Below, in pieces: positions 37,792 through 48,705 of a stretch of DNA of 64,000 bases (positions are counted from its first letter, which is position 1; each line of letters opens with the position of its first letter). The stretch spans positions 19,056 through 83,055 of the forward strand of contig JADMKK010000036.1 in assembly GCA_015478895.1 (NCBI GenBank). The letters run 5' to 3'. The DNA is from Comamonas sp. (GTDB lineage: Bacteria; Pseudomonadota; Gammaproteobacteria; Burkholderiales; Burkholderiaceae_C). The position numbers and the translations under genes were made by a program. The notes under the pieces are model-generated. The model was not told where the DNA came from and did no database searches. It saw only the letters and a program-made list of their open reading frames with translations.

Positions 37792-40700
37792 GTGCGCCTT
37801 AACTCGATCAAGCTTTCGGGCTTTAAATCTTTCGCTGAGCCCACCAACTTTTTGCTACCTGGTCAACTGGTCGGCGTGGTCGGGCCTAATGGCTGCGGCA
37901 AGTCCAACATCATGGATGCCGTGCGCTGGGTGCTGGGCGAAAGCAAGGCCAGCGAGCTGCGCGGCGAGAGCATGCAGGATGTGATCTTTAACGGCACCAC
38001 GCACCGCAAACCGGCCAGCCGCTCCAGCGTGGAGCTGGTGTTTGACAACAGCGACCACCGCGCCGGTGGCCAGTGGGGCCAGTTCACTGAAATCGCCGTC
38101 AAGCGCGTGCTCACGCGCGATGGCAACAGCTCGTACTTTATTAACAACCAGCCCGTGCGCCGCCGTGACGTGCAGGATGTGTTTCTGGGCACCGGTCTGG
38201 GCCCGCGTGCCTACGCCATCATTGGCCAGGGCACAATCAGCCGCATTATTGAGTCGCGCCCCGAAGAGCTGCGTCTGTTTCTGGAAGAAGCCGCAGGCGT
38301 TTCCAAATACAAAGAGCGCCGCCGCGAAACCGAAAACCGCCTCTCAGATACCCGCGAGAACTTGACGCGTGTTGAAGACATTTTGCGCGAGCTGAATGCC
38401 AACCTCGACAAGCTGGAAAAGCAGGCCGTGGTGGCCGCGCAGTACAACGCGCTGCAAGGCAGCGTGACGCTCAAGCAGCACCAGTTGTGGTTTCTGAAAA
38501 AGCAGGATGCCGAAGGCGATTTGGCCAAGGTGCGCCAAGAAGGCTTGCAAGCCGTCAACGATCTGGAAGCGCGTGTGGCCGAGATTCGCCACATTGAGGC
38601 CGATCTGGAAGCCGTGCGCCAAGCGCATTACGAAGCGGGCGACAAGGTCAACCAGGCCCAAGGCCGCTTGTACGAAGCGACGGCCGAAGTCGGTAAGCTG
38701 GAAGCTGAAATCCGCTATGTGGTCGAAGGCCGCCAGCGTGTGGAGCAGCGCATGCAGCAACTGGCCGAACAGATCACGCAGTGGGCGCAGCGCAAGGACG
38801 ATGCTGAGGTCGAGCTGGAGCACCTGGCCGCCAACGGCATGGACGCCGAAGAACAGGCCGAAATGCTGGCCGCGCAACTCGAAGAGCAAAGCCTGCGCCT
38901 GCCTGATTTGGAAGATGCACTGCGTGCTACGCAGGGCAAAGCCAACACCCAGCGCCAGCAAGTGGTGCAGGTACAGCAACAAATTCAGGTGCTGGCCGCT
39001 GAGCAGCGCAGCATCAACGAACAAAATCGCCAGCACGAAAGCCGTCTGGAGCGCCTGCGCAATGATCGTAACGCGCTGGCTACGCCCGATGAAGCACGGC
39101 TGCAGCTTATCAACGCGCAGTACGAGGACGCGGCTGAGGTGGCCGAGATGGCCGAGGCCGTCTTGGTCGATCTGCAAGACAGCGTGCCGCAGCTCGACGA
39201 CGAGCGCCGCCAGCGCCAGCAAACGCTGAACCAGGAAACCGCGAAAAAAGCGGATTTGTCGGCGCGCATGGAGGCGCTCAAGGCGCTGCAGGAAAAGGTC
39301 AAGACCGATGGCAAGCTGCAACCCTGGCTGGCCAAGCATGGTCTGGACGGCCTGCAAGGCCTGTGGACGCGCATTGCGGTAGAAAGCGGCTGGGAAAACG
39401 CGCTGGAAGCCGCCTTGCGCGAGCGCATGGGCGCGCTGGAAGTCAGCCGCCTGGACATGGTGCGGGGCTTCTTGGGTTCCAGTGCCAAAGACGCCCCGCC
39501 TGCGCGTCTGGCGTTTTACTCCAAACCTGATAGCGTTCAGCCCTTGTCCAGCAAGGGATTGCCGCTGATTTTTAACTTATTGCGTGTCCACGACAACGGC
39601 CTCCAGGCGCTGCTGGGCGAATGGCTGGCCGGGTGCTACACCGCGCAAACGCTGGATGAAGCGCTGAACCAGCGCAGCCAGTTGCAGTCGGGCGAGACCA
39701 TTTATGTGCCCACGGGCCATGCCGTCACTGCGCACAGCGTGAGCTTTTACGCGCAGGACTCGGAGCAGTCGGGCCTGCTGGCGCGTGCGCAAGAAATTGA
39801 GCACCTGGAAAAAGAGCTGCGCGCCCAGGCACTCATCAGCGAGGAATCGCGCACTGCTTTGGCGAAGGCCGAAGCTGCGTACGCGGAGGCCTCGCAGCGT
39901 TTGGTGTCCGCACGCCGTGAAGCGACCGAAGCCAAGCAATCGGCGCATGAGTTGCAGGTAGACATGCTGCGCCTGACGCAGCAAGCCGAGCAAGCGCGTG
40001 CCCGCACTACGCAGATTGAGTCTGATGTGGCCGAGGTGCAGGCTGCCTTGGAAGATTTGCAAGAGCGCGCAGCCGCCGCAGAAGCGCGCTTTGAAGAGCT
40101 GGACATGCAACTGGCCGACAGCCAGGAGCTGCATGCGCAGCTCGATGACAGGGTCATTGACGCTGAGCGCAAAATGGCCGAAAGCCGCGAGCAGTTGCGC
40201 ACGCTGGAGCGCCGTGCGCAAGAAGCCACCTTCAGCCAGCGCAGCATGCAGGCGCGCCAGGGCGAGTTGCAGCGCATGCTGGAAACGGCCGAGCAGCAAA
40301 CCAAATCGCTGCTGGAAGAGCGCGAGCGCGCCCAGGCCGAGCAAGCGCGCTTGAACGATGCCGCCGCGCAAGGCGGTTTGCAAGACGCACTGAATTTGAA
40401 AATGGAGCGCGAGCAGGCCGTATCGGCTGCGCGCGGCGAGTACGAAGACCTGACCAACAAACTGCGGGCCAGCGATGACCGCCGTGTGCAGATTGAGCGG
40501 GCACTGGAGCCGATGCGCGCGCGCATCACGGAGTTTCAGCTCAAGGAGCAGGCCGCCTCACTGGGCAGTGCGCAATACGAGCAGCAACTGACGGAAGCCG
40601 GGGCCGATCTGGCCGCCGTGGCGCAGTCGATTCTGGAAGGCAATGTCAAGCTGCACGGCCTGCAAACCGAGATTGACCGCCTGCATCGCGAGATTGCCGC

Positions 40701-41316
40701 GCTGGGTGCAGTCAACTTGGCGGCGCTTGAAGAGCTGCAACTGGCCACGGAGCGCAAAAAGTTTCTGGATGCGCAAATGGCGGACTTGACCGAGGCCATG
40801 AGCACGCTCGAAAACGCCATCAAGAAGATCGACAATGAAACGCGTGAGCTGCTCTCCGGCACTTTTAATATCGTCAATGAGCATTTTGGTCGCATGTTCC
40901 CGGAGCTGTTTGGTGGGGGACAGGCCAAATTGGTGATTACGGGCGATGAAATTCTGGACTCTGGCGTACAAGTGATCGCCCAACCTCCGGGTAAAAAGAA
41001 CCAGACGATTCATTTACTCTCGGGTGGGGAAAAGGCATTGACCGCGATTGCGCTGGTGTTTGCGATTTTCCAATTGAATCCGGCGCCGTTTTGTTTGCTC
41101 GACGAGGTAGATGCACCTCTGGACGATGCCAACACCGAGCGCTATGCCAAACTTGTGGCGAGCATGAGCAAGGGAACCCAATTCCTGTTCATCAGTCACA
41201 ACAAGATTGCCATGGAAATGGCACAACAACTGATCGGCGTGACGATGCAGGAACAAGGTGTTTCGCGCATTGTGGCTGTGGACATGGAATCTGCCTTGTC
41301 CATGGCGCATGCTTGA
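37792..41316 (+). CDS. smc: Chromosome segregation protein SMC
   Basis: An SMC ATPase of 1174 residues, the expected length. Walker A GPNGCGKS is at 31-38, signature LSGGEK at 1076-1081, and Walker B LLDEVDAPLDD has D1104 and E1105. Two long coiled-coil arms (about 170-510 and 650-1010) flank a central hinge. GTG 37792 gives the usual N-terminus RLNSIKLSGFKSFAEPT; an upstream TTG at 37768 is unlikely. It forms the ring complex that compacts and separates sister chromosomes. scpA and scpB are not in the window. zipA follows 28 bases later. Confidence 0.94.
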   Translation: MRLNSIKLSGFKSFAEPTNFLLPGQLVGVVGPNGCGKSNIMDAVRWVLGESKASELRGESMQDVIFNGTTHRKPASRSSVELVFDNSDHRAGGQWGQFTEIAVKRVLTRDGNSSYFINNQPVRRRDVQDVFLGTGLGPRAYAIIGQGTISRIIESRPEELRLFLEEAAGVSKYKERRRETENRLSDTRENLTRVEDILRELNANLDKLEKQAVVAAQYNALQGSVTLKQHQLWFLKKQDAEGDLAKVRQEGLQAVNDLEARVAEIRHIEADLEAVRQAHYEAGDKVNQAQGRLYEATAEVGKLEAEIRYVVEGRQRVEQRMQQLAEQITQWAQRKDDAEVELEHLAANGMDAEEQAEMLAAQLEEQSLRLPDLEDALRATQGKANTQRQQVVQVQQQIQVLAAEQRSINEQNRQHESRLERLRNDRNALATPDEARLQLINAQYEDAAEVAEMAEAVLVDLQDSVPQLDDERRQRQQTLNQETAKKADLSARMEALKALQEKVKTDGKLQPWLAKHGLDGLQGLWTRIAVESGWENALEAALRERMGALEVSRLDMVRGFLGSSAKDAPPARLAFYSKPDSVQPLSSKGLPLIFNLLRVHDNGLQALLGEWLAGCYTAQTLDEALNQRSQLQSGETIYVPTGHAVTAHSVSFYAQDSEQSGLLARAQEIEHLEKELRAQALISEESRTALAKAEAAYAEASQRLVSARREATEAKQSAHELQVDMLRLTQQAEQARARTTQIESDVAEVQAALEDLQERAAAAEARFEELDMQLADSQELHAQLDDRVIDAERKMAESREQLRTLERRAQEATFSQRSMQARQGELQRMLETAEQQTKSLLEERERAQAEQARLNDAAAQGGLQDALNLKMEREQAVSAARGEYEDLTNKLRASDDRRVQIERALEPMRARITEFQLKEQAASLGSAQYEQQLTEAGADLAAVAQSILEGNVKLHGLQTEIDRLHREIAALGAVNLAALEELQLATERKKFLDAQMADLTEAMSTLENAIKKIDNETRELLSGTFNIVNEHFGRMFPELFGGGQAKLVITGDEILDSGVQVIAQPPGKKNQTIHLLSGGEKALTAIALVFAIFQLNPAPFCLLDEVDAPLDDANTERYAKLVASMSKGTQFLFISHNKIAMEMAQQLIGVTMQEQGVSRIVAVDMESALSMAHA

Positions 41317-41344
41317 TAGATGGACAACTGGACAAAGCAATTCC

Positions 41345-42535
41345 ATGAGTACTTTGCAAATTAGTCTGGCCGTTGTGGGTGTGGTTCTGCTGGGCTTGAT
41401 CGTGGCCTACAACGCCTGGACCAACCGTCGCAACACCCCCAAGCGTGCCCAGCCCGCCGAGGGCGACAGTCGCCTCGATGATGCGTCCTCGCGCTTTGAT
41501 CCGGCGATGGACGGGGTCGATGTCACCAATTTGCCGCCCAGCGCGCCGATGGTAGATCCGTCCCTGGACGTTGCTCCTGCGCAAGATCATGTGCAGGCGC
41601 CTAACGATTTGGATGACGCGGCCTTGGATGCCCTGGACATCTCCCCGGCAGACGGCAGTGCCGCTGCCCAGGTGCCTCGCTCTGCCCATGCACTGCAGGC
41701 CGCCGCGGAGCGCAAGCTGGCGCTGGATGCTCTGATAGATGCCATTGCCCCCATCCGTTTAGACCATGTGGTGACGGGTGATGCCGCCCTGATGGTGCAG
41801 CCCACCACGCGCCGGGCTGGTAGCAAGCAGTTTCGTATTGAAGGTCTCAATGAAGCCAATGGGCAATGGGAGTCGGTGCGCGCTGGTCAGCGTTACACCG
41901 CGTTCCAGGGCGGGGTGCAACTGGCCAATCGGCTGGGCGCGCTCAACGAAATCGAGTTTTCTGAGTTTGTCTCCAAAGTGCAGACGTTTGCCGACAGCCT
42001 GAGCGCCAGCGCAGAGTTGCCCGACATGCTGCACGAAGTAGCCCGAGGCCGTGAGCTGGACCAGTTCGCCAGTGAGCACGATGCCCAGTTGAGCTTTGTG
42101 TTGCGCCCACGCCGGGCCGCGTGGAGCCCTGGCTACATTGAGCAACATGCCGCCACTGTGGGCTTTACTGGCGCGGCCATGCCGGGCCGCATGCAGCTGC
42201 CGTCGGCAGTGCTCGGTCATGCGCCGTTGTTGACGTTGAGCTATGACGCGCAGGCCGCGCAGGCGGACAACCTGGATCAAACCGCCGTGCATGACGTGTG
42301 GTTGAGTCTGGATGTGCCCCAGGTGCCGCGCAGTGAGGAGCCTTTTGCACGATTGCGCCAGGTGGTGCAAGCCTTGTGTGAGGGTATGGACGGCATGCTG
42401 TGCGATCAAAACGGCTATCAGTTGCTGCCGAAGGTTTTTGACCCGATTGAAGCCGATTTGCAAAAGCTCTATGACCGGCTGGACAGCCGTGATTTGTCGG
42501 CGGGCTCCATGCTGGCGCGCCGCCTGTTTAATTGA
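41345..42535 (+). CDS. zipA: Cell division protein ZipA-like
   Basis: A 396-residue protein with an N-terminal membrane helix (LQISLAVVGVVLLGLIVAYNAW), a long acidic, Pro/Asp-rich linker, and a C-terminal ZipA-type FtsZ-binding domain. This layout and the location between smc and ligA, conserved in Burkholderiales, support ZipA, the tether of FtsZ to the membrane. Sequence identity to E. coli ZipA is clearly low, so the name rests on architecture and context. Confidence 0.8.
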   Translation: MSTLQISLAVVGVVLLGLIVAYNAWTNRRNTPKRAQPAEGDSRLDDASSRFDPAMDGVDVTNLPPSAPMVDPSLDVAPAQDHVQAPNDLDDAALDALDISPADGSAAAQVPRSAHALQAAAERKLALDALIDAIAPIRLDHVVTGDAALMVQPTTRRAGSKQFRIEGLNEANGQWESVRAGQRYTAFQGGVQLANRLGALNEIEFSEFVSKVQTFADSLSASAELPDMLHEVARGRELDQFASEHDAQLSFVLRPRRAAWSPGYIEQHAATVGFTGAAMPGRMQLPSAVLGHAPLLTLSYDAQAAQADNLDQTAVHDVWLSLDVPQVPRSEEPFARLRQVVQALCEGMDGMLCDQNGYQLLPKVFDPIEADLQKLYDRLDSRDLSAGSMLARRLFN

Positions 42536-44647
<2,112 letters not shown>

Positions 44648-45628
44648 ATGGCACTGGCCCGGCGTGTACCGAAAATTGGTGTGGCGCTGGGCAGTGGCTC
44701 TGCCCGTGGCTGGGCGCACATGGGAGTGCTCAAGGCACTGGATGAGGCGGGCATCAAGCCGCATGTGGTCTGCGGTTCCTCCATCGGGGCCTTGGTCGCG
44801 GCGGCTTATGCCGCTGGCGAGCTGGATCGCTTTGCCGATTGGGTGCAAACGCTCAATATGCGCAAAGTTTTTGGATTTATGGATTTCAACCTGTCCGGCG
44901 GCATGCTCAAAGGTGAAAAACTCATCGATTTCTGGCGGCGCAATTTCGCAGACTTTGACATTGAAAATGCCCCCATTCCTTTTGGGGCGGTGGCCACGGA
45001 CTTGCACTCTGGCGCAGAGGTCTGGCTGCGCCAAGGCTCCATAGCCGATGCTGTGCGTGCTTCCATTGCTTTGCCGGGCCTCTTTACGCCGGTGGTGCAC
45101 CAAGGGCGCTTGCTGGTCGATGGGGGTTTGGTGAATCCCGTACCTTCCACGCTGGCACGGGCCATGGGGGCTGACATTGTGATTGCCGTGGATTTGAATG
45201 CCGACTTGATCCAGCGCCATATGCGCCCCTTGGCGGTGGAGCAGGTGGCCCCGATGCCGGGTGGCGCTGCCGAGCTGGTGGAGGCGCAAAACGCGGCGTG
45301 GATCAGTCGCATTCAGCAAGGCTTGCGCAGCTGGATGCCCGGCGGTGCAGAGCAGCCGAGCGAGCCTGAGGCTGCAGAGATGCTTCGCGTGCCTTCACTG
45401 CTGGATGTGGTGATGACCAGCGTCAATATCATGCAAATGCGCATTACGCGCAGCCGTATGGCGGGTGATCCGCCCGAGCTGGTGATTGCGCCGCGCCTGG
45501 CGCACCTGGGGTTGCTGGACTTTCACCGTGCCAAAGAAGCCATGCAGGAGGGCTACACCGCCGCGCAAGCTGCTTTGCCCGCCTTGCAGCACTTTGGCTG
45601 GAAAGCCATGGTTTCGCCAAAACAATAG
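44648..45628 (+). CDS. Patatin-like phospholipase family protein
   Basis: A 326-residue serine hydrolase of the patatin/RssA type. The oxyanion loop is GSGSARGWAHMGV, the nucleophile is S45 in GSSIG, and the dyad aspartate is D158 in VDGGLVNPV. ATG 44648 directly follows the ligA stop (TAAATG), so the genes are translationally coupled. Likely acts on lipid esters in the cytoplasm; the substrate is unknown. Confidence 0.88.
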   Translation: MALARRVPKIGVALGSGSARGWAHMGVLKALDEAGIKPHVVCGSSIGALVAAAYAAGELDRFADWVQTLNMRKVFGFMDFNLSGGMLKGEKLIDFWRRNFADFDIENAPIPFGAVATDLHSGAEVWLRQGSIADAVRASIALPGLFTPVVHQGRLLVDGGLVNPVPSTLARAMGADIVIAVDLNADLIQRHMRPLAVEQVAPMPGGAAELVEAQNAAWISRIQQGLRSWMPGGAEQPSEPEAAEMLRVPSLLDVVMTSVNIMQMRITRSRMAGDPPELVIAPRLAHLGLLDFHRAKEAMQEGYTAAQAALPALQHFGWKAMVSPKQ

Positions 45629-45682
45629 CTGTATGCCCTTATGTATCAAGGGCTGAAGCACTATTTGACTTAAATTTTCAGG
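45621..45682. repeat. Dispersed intergenic repeat, copy H
   Basis: Contains atagctgtatgccctt, a short loop tatc, then aagggctg and actatttgacttaaat. The inner gccctt/aagggc stem is intact, while outer pairing is partial. It fills the gap between the patatin gene and the convergent small gene. Confidence 0.55.
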
Positions 45683-45688
45683 ACTGGC

Positions 45689-45973
45689 TTATCTGCGGCG
45701 CGTTGCGCCTGCGCGGCCTGCTTTGCTCCAGTCGTAGACTGCGCCATCGGGCGTGTGGCCATCTTCTACAGCGGTCACGCCCATGATGCCCACCATGTCG
45801 CGCAGTTCTGAAGAAATGCACACATGGGCATTGCGCGGGTCAGTGCGCAAAGTCTGGCAATCGGCCAAGGCTTGGCTCATTTCCTGATCGCTGTAGGCGT
45901 GGGATTGGGGTAGCCACTCGGGAGGCTGGCCTTCAGGCTGGGCGTTGTGTAGATGGAAAACAACAATACTCAT
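45689..45973 (-). CDS. Hypothetical protein, 94 residues
   Basis: A small cytoplasmic-looking protein beginning MSIVVFHLHNAQPEG and ending AGATRRR, with one predicted helix (DQEMSQALADCQTLR) and a strand-rich middle (HVCISSELRDMVGIMGVTAV). Its first ATG sits without a strong ribosome binding site. It converges with the patatin gene and diverges from ygiQ. I do not recognise a family. Confidence 0.6.
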   Translation of the reverse strand: MSIVVFHLHNAQPEGQPPEWLPQSHAYSDQEMSQALADCQTLRTDPRNAHVCISSELRDMVGIMGVTAVEDGHTPDGAVYDWSKAGRAGATRRR

Positions 45974-46111
45974 GGCGAATGATTCATAGGGTTTATTCCA
46001 TCGCTTTGTAACGCAAGTGCCGCCTGGCCGTGGCGCTATAAACCTACACCCTCCAATGTTGAGGGCTCAAAAGTAAACTGACAGGTTAGATTTTCCTGCA
46101 CGACGCACCCG

Positions 46112-48613
46112 ATGAACGCACCCATTGATGTTTCCTTTTTTCAGCGCGATGCCAAGCCGCTGACCAGCTACCGCCCCTATTGGGCGAAGCGTTTCGGCAC
46201 GGCCCCATTTTTGCCGATGAGCCGCGCAGAAATGGATCAGCTGGGCTGGGACAGTTGCGATGTGATTCTGGTCACGGGCGATGCGTATGTGGATCACCCC
46301 AGCTTTGGCATGGCGGTGATTGGCCGTGTGCTGGAGTCGCAAGGCTTTCGCGTGGGCATCATTGCCCAGCCCGACTGGCACAGCGCCGAACCGTTCAAAG
46401 CATTGGGCAAGCCCAACTTGTTTTGGGGTGTGACGGCCGGCAACATGGATTCGATGATCAACCGTTATACGGCGGATCGCAAAATTCGTTCAGATGACGC
46501 TTATACGCCCGGTGATGTGGGCGGCAAGCGCCCGGATCGCGCAGCCATCGTCTACTCGCAACGCTGTCGCGAAGCTTATAAAGATGTGCCGATTGTGCTG
46601 GGCGGCATTGAAGGTTCGCTGCGCCGCATCGCGCATTACGACTATTGGAGCGACAAGGTGCGCCGCTCCATCGTGGTGGACAGCAAGTGCGACATCCTGC
46701 TGTACGGCAACGCTGAGCGCGCGCTGGTGGAAGTGGCGCACCGCATTGCACGCCGCGAGCCGGTCGAGACCATCACCGATGTGCGCGGCACCGCTTTTGT
46801 GCGCCGCGCCTCGGAAGAAGGCTGGTTCGAAGTCGACTCCACCGAGGTGGATGAACCCGGCCTGGTTGAAGCACACATCAACCCCTATCTGACCACCAGC
46901 GAGCAAGCGGCGGCCCAGGGCCAGTCTTGCTCGAAAGAAGATGCTTCCAATCCAGGAGCAGCTAGCCCAGGTACAGCTTGCGGTACAGCCCCAAACACCC
47001 CTGCGATGCCAGCGGTGCAAGCCATCCAGTTTGTGCCCAACCCCAATTTGTCGCTGCGCAGCAAAAGCAAAATGCCGCCGCGCGACAAGACGGTGCTGCG
47101 CCTGCCCAGCTATGAGCAGGTTAAGAGCGATCCGATCTTGTACGCCCACGCCAACCGCGTGCTGCATTTGGAAACCAACCCGGGCAATGCCCGCGCTTTG
47201 GTGCAGTCCCATGGCGAAGGCGCTGTCGCGCGCGATGTGTGGTTGACACCGCCTCCCATTCCATTGACCACGGCAGAGATGGACTGGGTGTTTGGCCTGC
47301 CTTACGCACGTAGCCCACACCCCAGTTATGCCGACGAAGCGGGCAGCCACGAAGGCACCACCAAAATCCCTGCGTGGGAGATGATCCGTACCTCAGTGAA
47401 CATCATGCGTGGCTGTTTTGGTGGTTGTACTTTCTGCTCAATCACTGAGCATGAGGGCCGCATCATTCAGAGCCGCTCGGAAGAATCGATCATTCAAGAG
47501 ATCGAAGACATTCGCGACAAGGTCACCGGCTTTACCGGCACGATTTCGGACTTGGGTGGCCCTACGGCCAATATGTACCGTCTGGGTTGTTCCAGCCCAG
47601 AGATTGAAAAGCATTGCCGCAAGCCCAGTTGCGTATTCCCCGGCATTTGCCCGAATTTGCACACCGACCACGGCCCGCTGATCAACATCTATCGCCGTGC
47701 GCGCAATTTGCCGGGGGTCAAGAAGATTTTGATTGGTTCAGGTCTGCGCTATGACTTGGCGGTGAAATCACCCGAGTACGTCAAAGAGCTGGTGCAGCAC
47801 CACGTGGGTGGCTATCTGAAGATTGCCCCGGAGCACACCGAAGCTGGCCCGCTCAACAAGATGATGAAGCCGGGCATTGGCAGCTATGACAAGTTCAAGC
47901 AGCTATTTGAAAAATACAGCGAAGAAGCGGGCAAGAAGCAGTTCCTGGTTCCGTACTTCATTGCCGCCCACCCAGGCACCAGCGATGAAGACATGATGAA
48001 CTTGGCCATCTGGCTCAAGAAAAATGGGTTCCGTGCCGACCAGGTACAGACCTTCTACCCCAGCCCCATGGCGACGGCGACGGCCATGTACCACTCCGGT
48101 CGCAATACCTTGACCAAGGTGCGTCGCGAGATGCGCGACGAAGATGAAGAGCGTGTCGACATCGTGCGTGGTGAAAAGCGTCGCCGCCTGCACAAAGCCT
48201 TCTTGCGCTATCACGATTCCAACAACTGGCCCTTGCTGCGGGAGGCGCTCAAGAGCATGGGGCGTGCTGATCTGATCGGTAATGGCAAGCAGCACTTGAT
48301 TCCGACCTTCCAGCCTCTGGTGGACGGCAGCTACCAAAGTGCGCGCAAGAAAAACAGCACCTCTTCCGCACCTGCAAAGACGGGCTTGGGCTATACCGTG
48401 AACAAAGAAGGCAAAGCTGTGGCCATGCGTCCGCGTCCTGTCGATGAGATGGCAGCGCGCGAACCCCAGGGTGATGTGCGCTTTCGCAGTGGCGACAACA
48501 AGCCACAGCCGGGCAAGATCTTTACCCAGCACACCGGTCTGCCACCGCGTGCGGGGGTGAAATCTCGCCCCCAAGCTGCTGGAAAACCTAAGCCTTTGCG
48601 CTCTGGCAAGTAA
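46112..48613 (+). CDS. ygiQ: YgiQ-family radical SAM protein
   Basis: An 833-residue radical SAM enzyme. The cluster cysteines are C435, C439 and C442 in [10 protein letters not shown]. The YgiQ N-terminal domain ([19 protein letters not shown]-like [19 protein letters not shown]) and the C-terminal [18 protein letters not shown] region are intact. Relative to E. coli YgiQ, about 40 residues rich in Ala, Ser, Gly and Pro are inserted near 265-305, and the C-terminus is an extended basic, Pro-rich tail. The reaction catalysed is not established. Confidence 0.9.
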   Translation: MNAPIDVSFFQRDAKPLTSYRPYWAKRFGTAPFLPMSRAEMDQLGWDSCDVILVTGDAYVDHPSFGMAVIGRVLESQGFRVGIIAQPDWHSAEPFKALGKPNLFWGVTAGNMDSMINRYTADRKIRSDDAYTPGDVGGKRPDRAAIVYSQRCREAYKDVPIVLGGIEGSLRRIAHYDYWSDKVRRSIVVDSKCDILLYGNAERALVEVAHRIARREPVETITDVRGTAFVRRASEEGWFEVDSTEVDEPGLVEAHINPYLTTSEQAAAQGQSCSKEDASNPGAASPGTACGTAPNTPAMPAVQAIQFVPNPNLSLRSKSKMPPRDKTVLRLPSYEQVKSDPILYAHANRVLHLETNPGNARALVQSHGEGAVARDVWLTPPPIPLTTAEMDWVFGLPYARSPHPSYADEAGSHEGTTKIPAWEMIRTSVNIMRGCFGGCTFCSITEHEGRIIQSRSEESIIQEIEDIRDKVTGFTGTISDLGGPTANMYRLGCSSPEIEKHCRKPSCVFPGICPNLHTDHGPLINIYRRARNLPGVKKILIGSGLRYDLAVKSPEYVKELVQHHVGGYLKIAPEHTEAGPLNKMMKPGIGSYDKFKQLFEKYSEEAGKKQFLVPYFIAAHPGTSDEDMMNLAIWLKKNGFRADQVQTFYPSPMATATAMYHSGRNTLTKVRREMRDEDEERVDIVRGEKRRRLHKAFLRYHDSNNWPLLREALKSMGRADLIGNGKQHLIPTFQPLVDGSYQSARKKNSTSSAPAKTGLGYTVNKEGKAVAMRPRPVDEMAAREPQGDVRFRSGDNKPQPGKIFTQHTGLPPRAGVKSRPQAAGKPKPLRSGK

Positions 48614-48648
48614 TAAGTAAACATTTCGCTTGAAATCGAAAGCATAGA

Positions 48649-48682
48649 AAGCAGTGTTGCAACCCGCGGCACTGCTTTTTTC
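48649..48682 (+). terminator. Rho-independent terminator after ygiQ
   Basis: The arms aagcagtg (48649-48656) and cactgctt (48670-48677) pair perfectly and are followed by a run of T on the plus strand, 36 bases after the ygiQ stop. Confidence 0.8.
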
Positions 48683-48705
48683 ATGTATGCCCGGAGGGCA
48701 ACGCC

